NCBI GenBank assembly: GCA_949358305.1
Contig: CASHSZ010000115.1
Coordinates: 1-64,000, forward strand
Direction of reading: 5' to 3'
Length of the DNA stretch: 64,000 nucleotides
From: Strigamia acuminata
Lineage: Eukaryota > Arthropoda > Chilopoda > Geophilomorpha > Linotaeniidae
Under the pieces are notes generated by a model, which worked only from the letters and a program-made list of their open reading frames with translations, was not told where the DNA came from and did no database searches. The position numbers and the translations under genes were made by a program. Below are positions 45,682 through 54,659 of this stretch, piece after piece; position 1 is the stretch's first letter; the number at the start of each line of letters is the position of its first letter.

Positions 45682-45934
45682 CGATGTCCATCTGAAACGA
45701 AGATTTATATTTATAATTTTGTCTCAAATAAATTGTATATAATCTTCTTAAGTATATGTCCAGCATTCAGTCAGGTCTTTGGGGGAAAACAAATCGTTTA
45801 TTTAGCAAAGTCTTATTCAAGTGATCAGTTTTGGTCTAATAAGAAAAGATTTTCGAGAATAATTCAGTTAGGAGTGTTTTGTTTGCAATTTGGTTGTTAA
45901 ACCTACAATTGAATCTGGGCAAATACTCAAGTTC

Positions 45935-45963
45935 GCTCGCCATTACTGCATTAGGCAGAGAGC
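45935..45963 (+). promoter_or_regulatory. Predicted leader RNA hairpin (element G)
   Basis: Outer GCTC (45935-45938) pairs GAGC (45960-45963); inner CTGC (45946-45949) pairs GCAG (45955-45958), loop ATTAG. Similar in sequence and layout to the hairpins of A and H. Confidence 0.45.
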
Positions 45964-46286
45964 AATTGTCGTCTTAATTACGCCAGTGTGCATTTCCGTA
46001 GATATAAGCGTATCGAAATTTATTGTGACTCGGGGTTTTGGGGGTCCTTGTCATCTCCAAAGTCAATAGTTAGCTCACATAAATTAAGCGCTGTCGCATC
46101 GATCCTTGAACGTGGGATTTCGAGGTCGAAATTCGAGTGTGTAAGTCAAATCCGTCCTTTTTGTTTGTTGGTGTCTCTGCTTTGCCCTTAGTGTGTCGTC
46201 CGTTGGGTTGGGATCCAACTGGAAAAGGAGATTTTATTTTTACACAAAGAATCAATTCCTGTTGTCAAAGTTTACTTATCTGAAAA

Positions 46287-48962
46287 ATGTCACTTCCAGT
46301 AACCACTCCAGTCGCGCCGCCGTCCGCAGATCAGATAGAAGAATGGGAAATCTTATGGAAATCGAAGATAGGGAACATAGAAGACTTGTTGGGAACGTCA
46401 ACAAACATGCAGGATTTTGGGGAGTTGGATGCCATTTCCCAATCAATTCAGGAGCAACATGCTACATTGATAGATGATCTCACCGTTCTCCAACCGCACC
46501 TGGCAAGGGAGAAATATCTGGATTTCATCGTTCGTTTGGACAAGATTGGATCGAAGGTCAACCACTTGAAGAAGCGAGTGGAAGTCGCCCGGACCAGTTC
46601 AACCTCCTTGGGAGCTAGTGCCATTGCTTCACAGACGTTCAACACCGGATTCACATCGGTGTCGTCAAAGAAGCATAACTTACGCCTACCCAAGATTGAG
46701 ATCACCAAATATGATGGAAGCCCACTGAAGTTCCAGTCATATATAGACATGTTCGATGCTGCTGTCGACAAGAACGATGAATTGTCGGACATCGAGAAAC
46801 TACAATACTTGAAGTCAACCTGTACCGGAGATGCGGAAAAGGTCGTTGGATCTTTTCCACTAACCAAAGACTCTTACTCTCTTGCATTGGCAGAGCTAAG
46901 AAGTCGTTATGGATCTGAAATTAATCAGAAGAATGCGTTGGTAAAGTCGATACGCGAACTCAAGGCGGTACACGAGATGTATCCAGTCCTGCCGGTCAAG
47001 CAATTGTTGACATCGATTTCATCCTCATTAAAAACGCTCGATAAACTACATGTACCTATCCGAACAGCTGGTCTTTTCCTTGTGCCTGACCTTCTGGAAA
47101 AGTTTCCACCTGACATAGCGAAACGTTACCACCGCACCAACCAGGGTCGCATGGACAACGTACTAAAGTTTGTGGACTTTGTTGCGGAAGAACTGCGGAT
47201 TGCTGAGCTCGCTGAAGAAACGGTTCTGAAAGCAAAAGCATCTAAGAAAAAACAAGAAAAATCAGAAAAGTCACCGAAAGAGTCGGATTTTGCGCGAAAA
47301 GGCACCATGTCAACCTGTTTCACCTCACAGTCAGGGAAGGACAAACCTAAACCATCCGGTCCAATGGGGTCGGGAAAAATCGTCTGCGTTTTTTGTGACG
47401 GATCACATTATAATGCGAAATGCGACGCTTCTCTTACTGTTGCGGAACGAACAGAAATCGCTAAACAAAAGCGCTTATGCTTTAATTGCCTCCGCAGAAA
47501 TCATTCGGCGAAAGACTGCTTGGTAAGCTTCAGTTGCAGGAAATGTGGTGGTCGACATCACACGATAATCTGCTCCAAAGGTGAAGAAAAACCTGCTGAA
47601 AAGAAAGAAGAAATTCCCACCCAATCCAGTGTCTCTGCAAATGTATCTTTAGCAGTTGCATCGAGTATTCAGTTGATGGTATTTTCAGCTCAATTAATCC
47701 GAAAAAACAAGGAGCCAGTTATCGTCCGAGGTCTTCTTGACCCCGGGAGTCACCGGTCGTACGTATCTACCAAATTGGTCGAATGCCTTCGGATGACAAA
47801 GAAGGGATCCGTAGCATACATGATGAAGCGATTGGATGATGAACATGCGGTTCCCGCTAATTACGACGTAATTCCAGTGGAGCTACAGTCACGTCACGGA
47901 AATCAAAAGCTTACATTTGATGCGTTAAAAGCTAAAGCGTTGCCCACAGTCAGTGGACTGACAAACGCCGAAACTATCAAGAAAATATTGGCGTTTGGAT
48001 TGGAATTAGCTGAACCGCATCCGTCAGTCACGGATGAAATTGACTTCCTAATAGGAGGTGACAACTTTTGGAAAGTTGCTCTCTGTGGAAGAAAACGGAT
48101 TAGCAAAACATTTGGTTTGTCTCGCACGATATTTGGTTGGATTGCCAATGGATCGATTGGAAACACAAACCACGATTTGGATGAATATTCGGATACTAGC
48201 GCAGCTGTATCGTGTCTCTCGGTAGAACAAGGCCAAATTATCCGCAACAAATCAAAAAATCCGATCCTAATCGCAACTCAGGCATCGGAAGTCGTCCATC
48301 GCAAGAAGTTGAGTCAAATTTCAGATGAAAAGTCAAGTTGTTTCTGCACAGTCAACTCAAACCTTCCCGAATCATCAAAGACCATGCTTTCTCGAAAGGA
48401 AGGATCTGGAAATGCAGTCAAGAGCTGGCTATTTGGTTCTTTCGGCCGGGAAAATATTCCTCGTTACCGTGTGGAGAAGAGTTGGACTCGGAATTGGAGT
48501 GTAAGGTTATCCCACCCGGACTTTTTAAATTTCTGGGGCTCGATTCGAAGTAATCTAGAGGAAATTCAATCGATTAAAGGCCCAATGTTCTTGGGAAAAA
48601 AGGAAAAGCTTCTCGAGTTGCTGAAAATAGACAAAAAACCTTTACTATTCAGAAATACAAGAGACGTTTTGAGTCAAACTATTATCAAACAAGATCGAAA
48701 TGTTGGCGCAGAAATCGAATTGGTAAAGGAAGCAGATGCACGTTGTCCTAAGTATCGATATAGATCGCCTTGCACAAAGATGAAGTCGTTTGTAGGCAAA
48801 AATCAGAAATTTTCTTTCACTCATCAAGACTATGGTTTCTATTCAGAAGATCCACTGAAACAGAAACAGATGATAAATACACTGGTCAAGTTAAGCTTGG
48901 TCGCTGTTGGTAAAAGAATACCTGAATGGATTTCAAACCTATTACGTCAAAGAATTACATAG
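46287..48962 (+). CDS. Gag-protease polyprotein with remnant thymidine kinase domain
   Basis: 891 residues. Gag is about 15-310; three CCHC knuckles (C367/C370/H374/C379, C398/C401/H406/C411, C417/C420/C429); protease with DPGSHRSY at 485-492; a variable linker; then a segment homologous to the kinase end of E. GPMFLGKKEKLLELL (765-779) lines up with E's P-loop region, but the invariant Thr after Lys is Lys. There is no DEGQFF-like motif, and the CxxC pairs are not preserved. Between the P-loop and the tail there are about 70 residues, against about 150 in E. The tail GKRIPEWISNLLRQRI (875-890) is clearly kept. The domain cannot be an active kinase by known rules, yet the frame is open and the LTRs look identical, so the remnant may do something else or be tolerated. 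The ATG at 46287 aligns with the start of E. No RT or integrase. Confidence 0.9.
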   Translation: MSLPVTTPVAPPSADQIEEWEILWKSKIGNIEDLLGTSTNMQDFGELDAISQSIQEQHATLIDDLTVLQPHLAREKYLDFIVRLDKIGSKVNHLKKRVEVARTSSTSLGASAIASQTFNTGFTSVSSKKHNLRLPKIEITKYDGSPLKFQSYIDMFDAAVDKNDELSDIEKLQYLKSTCTGDAEKVVGSFPLTKDSYSLALAELRSRYGSEINQKNALVKSIRELKAVHEMYPVLPVKQLLTSISSSLKTLDKLHVPIRTAGLFLVPDLLEKFPPDIAKRYHRTNQGRMDNVLKFVDFVAEELRIAELAEETVLKAKASKKKQEKSEKSPKESDFARKGTMSTCFTSQSGKDKPKPSGPMGSGKIVCVFCDGSHYNAKCDASLTVAERTEIAKQKRLCFNCLRRNHSAKDCLVSFSCRKCGGRHHTIICSKGEEKPAEKKEEIPTQSSVSANVSLAVASSIQLMVFSAQLIRKNKEPVIVRGLLDPGSHRSYVSTKLVECLRMTKKGSVAYMMKRLDDEHAVPANYDVIPVELQSRHGNQKLTFDALKAKALPTVSGLTNAETIKKILAFGLELAEPHPSVTDEIDFLIGGDNFWKVALCGRKRISKTFGLSRTIFGWIANGSIGNTNHDLDEYSDTSAAVSCLSVEQGQIIRNKSKNPILIATQASEVVHRKKLSQISDEKSSCFCTVNSNLPESSKTMLSRKEGSGNAVKSWLFGSFGRENIPRYRVEKSWTRNWSVRLSHPDFLNFWGSIRSNLEEIQSIKGPMFLGKKEKLLELLKIDKKPLLFRNTRDVLSQTIIKQDRNVGAEIELVKEADARCPKYRYRSPCTKMKSFVGKNQKFSFTHQDYGFYSEDPLKQKQMINTLVKLSLVAVGKRIPEWISNLLRQRIT

Positions 48963-48968
48963 GATGTC

Positions 48969-48995
48969 GGTTTCTTTCTTTCGGCCGGCAATCTT
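48969..48995 (+). promoter_or_regulatory. 3' terminal motif before the LTR (element G)
   Basis: GTTTCTTTCTTTCGGCCGGC then AATCTT, abutting the 3' LTR; near-identical to E's end. Confidence 0.5.
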
Positions 48996-50460
48996 TGTTG
49001 CTAGCAACAAATGGAGTTGTCAAAACGTTTACCGGCTAGGAAGAAAATCTATACATGTGGCAATTTCCTGGAAATACAGACAAAACGTTTTTAATAATAT
49101 TCTTGTGTGTTTGAGTTCGAATTTGTCAATTATCTGAATATTTCCCCGTATAAAAGCGTTTGCCATGTGAATTAATTATCTGAAATGTCAAAATATTGCT
49201 TTGTAAGTTTTTGTTGTCACTTATTAACGTTTTGTGCAAATTTTACCTGTTTCTTGAGTGTTATCTATTTCCAGTTCATTAGTGTAAGCAGTCCGACAAG
49301 CTGGATGCATCTCGCTCAATTCAAATGTGGACTGGAAGAGATCTAACTGTTATTATTAATGTTTAAATGCATTCAGTGCATTTTATCAGTTTATTAGCAA
49401 TTTTCCTACCTTGTTTAATGTCCTGTGTGTCTATTGTGCGCATGTGAGTTCAACACCGCTCGTTTCAGGTGTGAAAACGTCCAAAATGCGTGTAAATGAT
49501 CGCCTCCTATGCGTGTCCGCCTCTGGACAGCTGGTAGAAATGTTCCAGGTCCTGTCACGGATTAAAAACCACCTATATTAGTTGTTTGTATGCCTATTAA
49601 TTAATTTGTTACCTTAAAATGCCTCTCACTTGTCCTGGAAGTTTATTTGGGTTGCTTTTGTGCTCATATGAGCAATCTCTCTCTCCTTGTCCGCCATTGC
49701 TGTGGGCGTGGCTTAAGTGTTTCTGTAAAGATGTATTTAAAATTACCTTTTTGTGGGTTTTATGAGGTATTTGTGAGTAATTGGGCATTTGTGTATTTAG
49801 CAATGTAATAGTCTTAAGTTTTATTGCATGATGATAATGCTTTCTGATGTAAATACTGCACTCACTGTAGAGCTGCAATTTGATTGGTAGAAAACCTCTA
49901 TATTTATTCTTTTTCTTGTGTTTCATGAATATTTACTAGGATTTAATGCATTTCTAATGGGTTCTTGAATATAGCATCTAAAGATTGATTGTAAAACTGA
50001 TTTATTACATTTAATGTAGGTTTTCAGTTGTTAGGCTTAAGCAAATGTACTTGATGCCCTGTACGGTAGTCTATTTGTATCAGATGGTTTATTTCCTCCC
50101 TTTTTTAGGGACCTAAGGCTTCCTTACTTTCAAGTGCATATGTCCTTATACAATGCTTATGTGATTGCACTTGTTATAGTTTATTGTTTTAAGTGTAACT
50201 GCTTTGTTTCTGCTCTCGCGCTGCATTGTATCTGTGTTATTCATGTTTTCAATGATATTAAACGATGTTTATTTTTACTCCCGTGGATTTTATTAACAGA
50301 ATGAGTGAGGAGTAAAAACACCTTGTTTCCTCCAAAGTACCTGCTGTTCTGGATGCCTGACAGATGGACATTGAATCTTCAAAAGCCACTATACAAAAAT
50401 CAGCGGTCAAAAGGAAGGTCCTTAGTTTCATAATTGGCCCAACCCAGGCCAGTTGCAACA
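48996..50460 (+). repeat. Element G 3' LTR
   Basis: 1465 bp, same by eye as 43767-45231, followed by ATAG and the remainder of E's LTR. TATAAAAG copy at 49149-49156. Confidence 0.94.
50257..50262 (+). terminator. Candidate poly(A) signal, element G
   Basis: ATTAAA then TTTATTTTT about 7 bases later, 198 bases before the LTR end. Confidence 0.4.
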
Positions 50461-50960
50461 ATAGAAAGGCTTGAAATTAGCTCACTAGACAGGCTACACA
50501 CAATCTAAGTTAACAAAACGCTTAATTGGTTAGTAATATACAGAAAACAAACAGAAATTGATTGAAACAGCTTAAAACTGATAATAACATACATTTCTCA
50601 TTCTAGTACCCTTTTGCTGTCTGAGAGCATCATTACACCTTGTCACTACATTGACAATAGTGGACTGGAAACAGGAAAACACTTGGAAACATCAAAACAT
50701 GCATAACACAGGTAAACAAGATAGAAAATAAATTCTAAGTGGATAAATAACTAATGTAAAAACTCTTTTCTTCCCAGATTTATCCGGTCAGATCAACCAG
50801 TACTGAGAAATTCACTCAAACTAACTCAAAGAAGACTTATATTCAAATAAGTGTCTAATTAAATTCCCAATCTAAGATAAATATTAAAAACCCTTTTTAA
50901 TAATTCCAGATGACTAATTTTTAAGACGTTTAGCAGCTTTCCTTTATGTTGCTAGCAACA
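50461..50960 (-). repeat. Element E 5' LTR, 5' portion
   Basis: Begins with the G target duplication ATAG, then 496 bp matching the end of 28910-30267, up to the palindrome TGTTGCTAGCAACA at 50947-50960. On the minus strand this is the U3 end, so E's own promoter is separated from its gene by both G and F. Confidence 0.93.
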
Positions 50961-52152
50961 AAGCAATGATTTGGGAGAATAGACTTTTGATCTCATCACA
51001 GTTGACTTAGCACAAACAGCACAAGACCAATGTCTCTGAATGTTCAGAAATAGTGTTTAAACCTTAGTAGAAGGCTCCAATGTAAGTTTTAGAAACATCC
51101 AAGCAATGATTTGGGAGAATAGACTTTTGATCTCATCACAGTTGACTTAGCACAAACACCACAAGACCAATGTCTCTGAATATTCAGAAATAGTGTTTAA
51201 ACCTTAGTAGAAGGCTCCAATGTAAGTTTTAGAAACATCCAAGCAATGATTTGGGAGAATAGACTTTTGATCTCATCACAGTTGACTTAGCACAAACACC
51301 ACAAGACCAATGTCTCTGAATGTTCAGAAATAGTGTTTAAACCTTAGTAGAAGGCTCCAATGTAAGTTTTAGAAACATCCAAGCAATCATTTGGGAGAAT
51401 AGACTTTTGATCTCATCATAGTTGACTTAGCACAAACACCACAAGACCAATGTCTCTGAATGTTCAGAAATAGTGTTTAAACCTTAGTAGAAGGCTCCAA
51501 TGTAAGTTTTAGAAACATCCAAGCAATGATTTGGGAGAATAGACTTTTGATCTCATCACAGTTGACTTAGCACAAACACCACAAGACCAATGTCTCTGAA
51601 TGTTCAGAAATAATGTTTAAACCTTAGTAGAAGGCTCCAATGTAAGTTTTAGAAACATCCAAGCAATGATTTGGGAGAATAGACTTTTGATCTCATCACG
51701 GTTGACTTAGCACAAACACCACAAGTCCAATGTCTCTGAATGTTCAGAAATAGTGTTTAAACCTTAGTAGAAGCCTTCAATGTAAGTTTTAGCAACATCC
51801 AAGCAATAAATTTTGAAAAAAAAATTTTGAGCTTATTTCACATTGCAGTTGACTTAGCACAAAGACCACAAGATCAATGTCTCTGAATGTTCAGAAATAG
51901 TGTTTAAACCTTAGTAGAAGGCTCCAATGTAAGTTTTAGAAACATCCAAGCAATGATTTGGGAGAATAGACTTTTGATCTCATCACAGTTGACTTAGCAC
52001 AAACACCACAAAACCAATGTCTCTGAATGTTCAGAAATAGTGTTTAAACCTTAGTAGAAGGCTCCAATGTAAGTTTTAGAAACATCTAAGCAATGATTTG
52101 GGAGAATAGACTTTTGATCTCATCACAGTTGACTTAGCACAAACACCACAAG
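50961..52152 (+). repeat. Satellite between elements E and H
   Basis: About 8.5 monomers in plus orientation, starting AAGCAATGATTTGGG in phase with 28909 and including one 147-bp long variant. It stops after CACCACAAG where element H begins. Confidence 0.95.
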
Positions 52153-53713
52153 TGTTGCAAGACAGCGTAGAAATTGTTGTGCTATTTTATTGTCAATATT
52201 TTTTACCATTTACTTTGAGTTGATAAAAATCTTTAAGTGTTTTAATTTCCTTTGCCTAATTGGTATTTTTCACTTTTCAGATTTTTATTGCTTATTAAAG
52301 TGTTTTGACTTAATTTTTATTCATACTTTTCAATATTCAGTAATGTTTATGCTTTGTATTGATTTCAAAAATCTTATTCCGTGCATTTATTGACTTATTC
52401 ACTTGTTTTTTGAGAGTTTGTGTTGATTCCGAACTGTTTTGGTGCAAATTTCGTTACCTAGCATACAATTGCGATGCTAGTGACGTCATTTTTCAGTTTC
52501 CCGTAAAGTTACGGTTCCGTCTTCTAACCTTTTGTTTAGTACTTTTCAAATCGCTTGGAATTTTATTAGGCATTCGTTTAGACTAATTCAAGCATGCTCT
52601 TTTTATCTAGATGCATCAAAACTGCTTTGGAAGTTCCGTTTGATTGGTTTGAACGTTCGTTTCCGTCTGCCATAAAAGCACAGCCGGGAATGTTCGTTTG
52701 GCCGATAAATTCGTATTTATTCAATCTGTGTATTTTATTCCGATGTTTTGTGAAGAGAATTGATAATTATTCTTATAATTTAATCGATATTTTATTGATT
52801 ATATACATTTAGTGTTCTTACATTCATTTTACGTGTATTTTGCCGCCGATGTTTTGTTCGCCGGACGCCATGTTTGATCCAACACCTTTGTTATGTTCGC
52901 CGGTCGCCATGTTTGTCCCAAGCGACTGTTTACATTTAGTAATCGTTGTTTATGTATTTTATATCACATAATTTGCATTTATTTTTTCATTGCGTTATTA
53001 TTCAGTATGTATTCTTTGATAATTTTGTGCTTTTGTACCGATCGAAATTCAAATGTGATCGTTATGTCATATTCGAAGCCTGTGATTGGCTATTTTCAAT
53101 CCTTTCTTTCCGAGATCGGTTTATTGCAAATATCTCATTGTTTAACGTGTTTTTGGACATTGTTGTGATTAGCTTTTTTGTTCACCGCATTCTTGTGGTC
53201 ATTTCAATGTAATTCAATGTATTTTTAATGCATTTTTTAGCAAATGCCAACTTTGCCGTAATCTTGTTTCCTCCGTTACCATGGTAACGGAATCTTTCGT
53301 GTATCTGTATTTCGCCGCTATCGGCCTGGCGCGTGCCATATTCGGTACTGCGCATGTGCGGTTCTCTAAGAACCAATCTAATTGCTGTAATTTCTTCAGT
53401 TATTAACCAACCTTTGAATAAATGTGTTGTGTTTTATTAGCTCTTGTTTTAGGTTTATTTTCAAACACATTCAATGTGTAGTGAGTAGTTTAAAAATTCT
53501 CAGGCCAACTTATGTTTCTGCCACCTATTGGATACTTGGTGCAGGTGTTCTCCACATTGTTCCAGCGGTACAACAATGCCATTTGTTGCGGATTTATTGC
53601 TCTCCAGTGCGATTTTCGTACTAGCCACGCCATACGACCTTGGGCGAGCTCAAGTGTCTTGAATTTGGATACGCATCGCCATTCCTTTCTATCTGTCTTG
53701 TTGACCTGCAACA
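52153..53713 (+). repeat. Element H 5' LTR
   Basis: 1561 bp, TGTTGCAAGACAG start, CTGCAACA end. CGCCATGTT at 52866-52874 and 52905-52913; CATAAAAG near 52672 is a weak TATA candidate; AATAAA at 53417-53422. It differs from the 3' LTR mainly in the first 950 bp. Short ORFs within (for example 52190-52393 and 52893-53168) have no recognised product. Confidence 0.93.
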
Positions 53714-53725
53714 CAGATACGAAGC

Positions 53726-53748
53726 TTTTGGTAGCCGTGACCAGGATT
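53726..53748 (+). other. Putative primer-binding site of element H
   Basis: Twelve bases after the LTR; H's version of the shared GGTNCCGTGACCAGGATT segment. Confidence 0.5.
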
Positions 53749-54176
53749 CCGTCTGCAATTCGTGAGTTTTTCCAGTGCATCATCAATACGTTTGAAAAAG
53801 TGTTTGGTGCGACGGAGGAACAATACGTTCGTGTTTCGTCACCCATGTCAAGAGTCAACGTTCAACGTGACAGAAGTTACGACGGAGACTGCTTTGGCGG
53901 CGAAAACGAACAAAAGTGTGCATGCAGTTGGAGTTCAAGGTCACAACACTGGATAACACAACGCGTCGTGTTGGAAAGCGGATTCGCCCCTGGAATAATT
54001 GCATTTTACAGTGTTTTGCCTTATGAAATTGAAATTTTGGAGATTTTGGTTATTAAGGGGAACAGTATCAAGTGTCTTTATGGGATTTTGGTAGTTGCAT
54101 TTGTTGGTTTTCGGGAAAATTTCGATAAAGTGTCTATTTTACAACTTTTGAAGTGTTTTTTCATTGCATGCTTAGT

Positions 54177-54207
54177 TCTCCACTATAACCGCCATAAGCG
54201 GGGGAGA
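54177..54207 (+). promoter_or_regulatory. Predicted leader RNA hairpin (element H)
   Basis: Outer TCTCC (54177-54181) pairs GGAGA (54203-54207); inner CCGC (54189-54192) pairs GCGG (54198-54201), loop CATAA. Shares CTCCACTATAAC with A, and its inner stem keeps pairing through a T:A to C:G change. Confidence 0.5.
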
Positions 54208-54446
54208 TTAGATTTATTTCGAGTAGAACTGACTAGTTTCAAGTTGAATAAGCTGTCAGTAGAGTCAAAATTTAATGTTAGGAGTTATTGGCGTGTTTTG
54301 TTGCAAAACGAACCGTCAATTATTTTCAAACTGTGCAGGGTAATTGTGTCACGTTTTATTTACGTACACAAAAACCGCTCAAATTTTTGGTCATCCTCGA
54401 TTGGCCAAACATTTGATATTCTAAAATTCTCACGTGTCACCAAGGA

Positions 54447-54583
54447 CCGTGAAAATTGAGTGCTTTTTGGGGGATAAAATTAAAAAGTTTATTCTCTTTA
54501 AAGTTAAAACAAAAACCGTGAATATTGAGATATTTTTGGGGGATAAAATAAAAAGGTTTATTCTCTTAAAAATTAAAACAAAG
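54447..54583 (+). repeat. Two 69-bp direct repeats in element H leader
   Basis: 54447-54515 and 54516-54583 share CCGTGAAAATTGAG-like starts, TTTTTGGGGGATAAAAT and TTTATTCTCTT. They lie just upstream of gag. Confidence 0.8.
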
Positions 54584-54659
54584 TTGAATTGTCATGCCCG
54601 TTTTTATCTGTTCTTTCCAAATTTTACAGCCGAATTTTTTGTGAGAGAGGACAGAGAAA

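Larger units (their letters stand above)
45232..46286 (+). other. Element G leader (non-coding)
   Basis: Begins directly after the LTR with TTTTTGGTCCCAGTGACCAG then GATT (45232-45255), the primer-site-like segment. It holds ACACAACGCAATG (45669-45681), a hairpin (45935-45963) and a G-run near 46035. GTGAGA at 45401-45406 and a pyrimidine tract ending CCCTTAG near 46191 could be splice sites. A 201-codon frame at 45295-45900 has no recognised domain. Confidence 0.55.
43767..50460 (+). mobile_element. Element G: Gag-protease element with degenerate thymidine kinase
   Basis: 6694 bp inserted in E's 5' LTR, with 1465-bp LTRs that look identical and a 4-bp duplication ATAG (43763-43766 and 50461-50464). 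The interior has the primer-site-like segment, a leader with the shared motif, one 891-codon ORF and a 33-bp tail before the 3' LTR. Like E it has no reverse transcriptase or integrase. LTR terminus, protein and 3' end motif all show G and E are sister families. It was recently mobile, so something supplied Pol in trans. Confidence 0.93.
28910..50960 (-). mobile_element. Element E: BEL/Pao-like element carrying a thymidine kinase, split by F and G
   Basis: Minus-strand element flanked by the 4-bp duplication AAGC (28906-28909 and 50961-50964). Its 1358-bp LTRs lie at 28910-30267 (3' LTR) and, interrupted by G, at 42905-43766 plus 50465-50960 (862 + 496 = 1358 bp). F interrupts the leader at 34035-42793. 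Without F and G the element is about 6.6 kb: LTR, primer-site-like segment, leader, one Gag-protease-thymidine-kinase ORF, LTR. There is no reverse transcriptase, RNase H or integrase, and only 35 bp separate the stop codon from the 3' LTR, so this is the element's own structure and not a deletion made by F or G. The two LTR copies look identical, so insertion was recent, and F and G are younger still. Confidence 0.93.
53714..54659 (+). other. Element H leader (non-coding)
   Basis: Holds the primer-site-like segment TTTTGGTAGCCGTGACCAGG then ATT (53726-53748), a partial shared motif ACACAACGC (53956-53964), a hairpin (54177-54207) and two 69-bp direct repeats with G-runs (54447-54583). GTGAGT at 53762-53767 and TTTTACAG ending at 54629 could be splice donor and acceptor. 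A 315-codon frame (53512-54459) crosses from the LTR and has no recognised domain. Confidence 0.55.
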
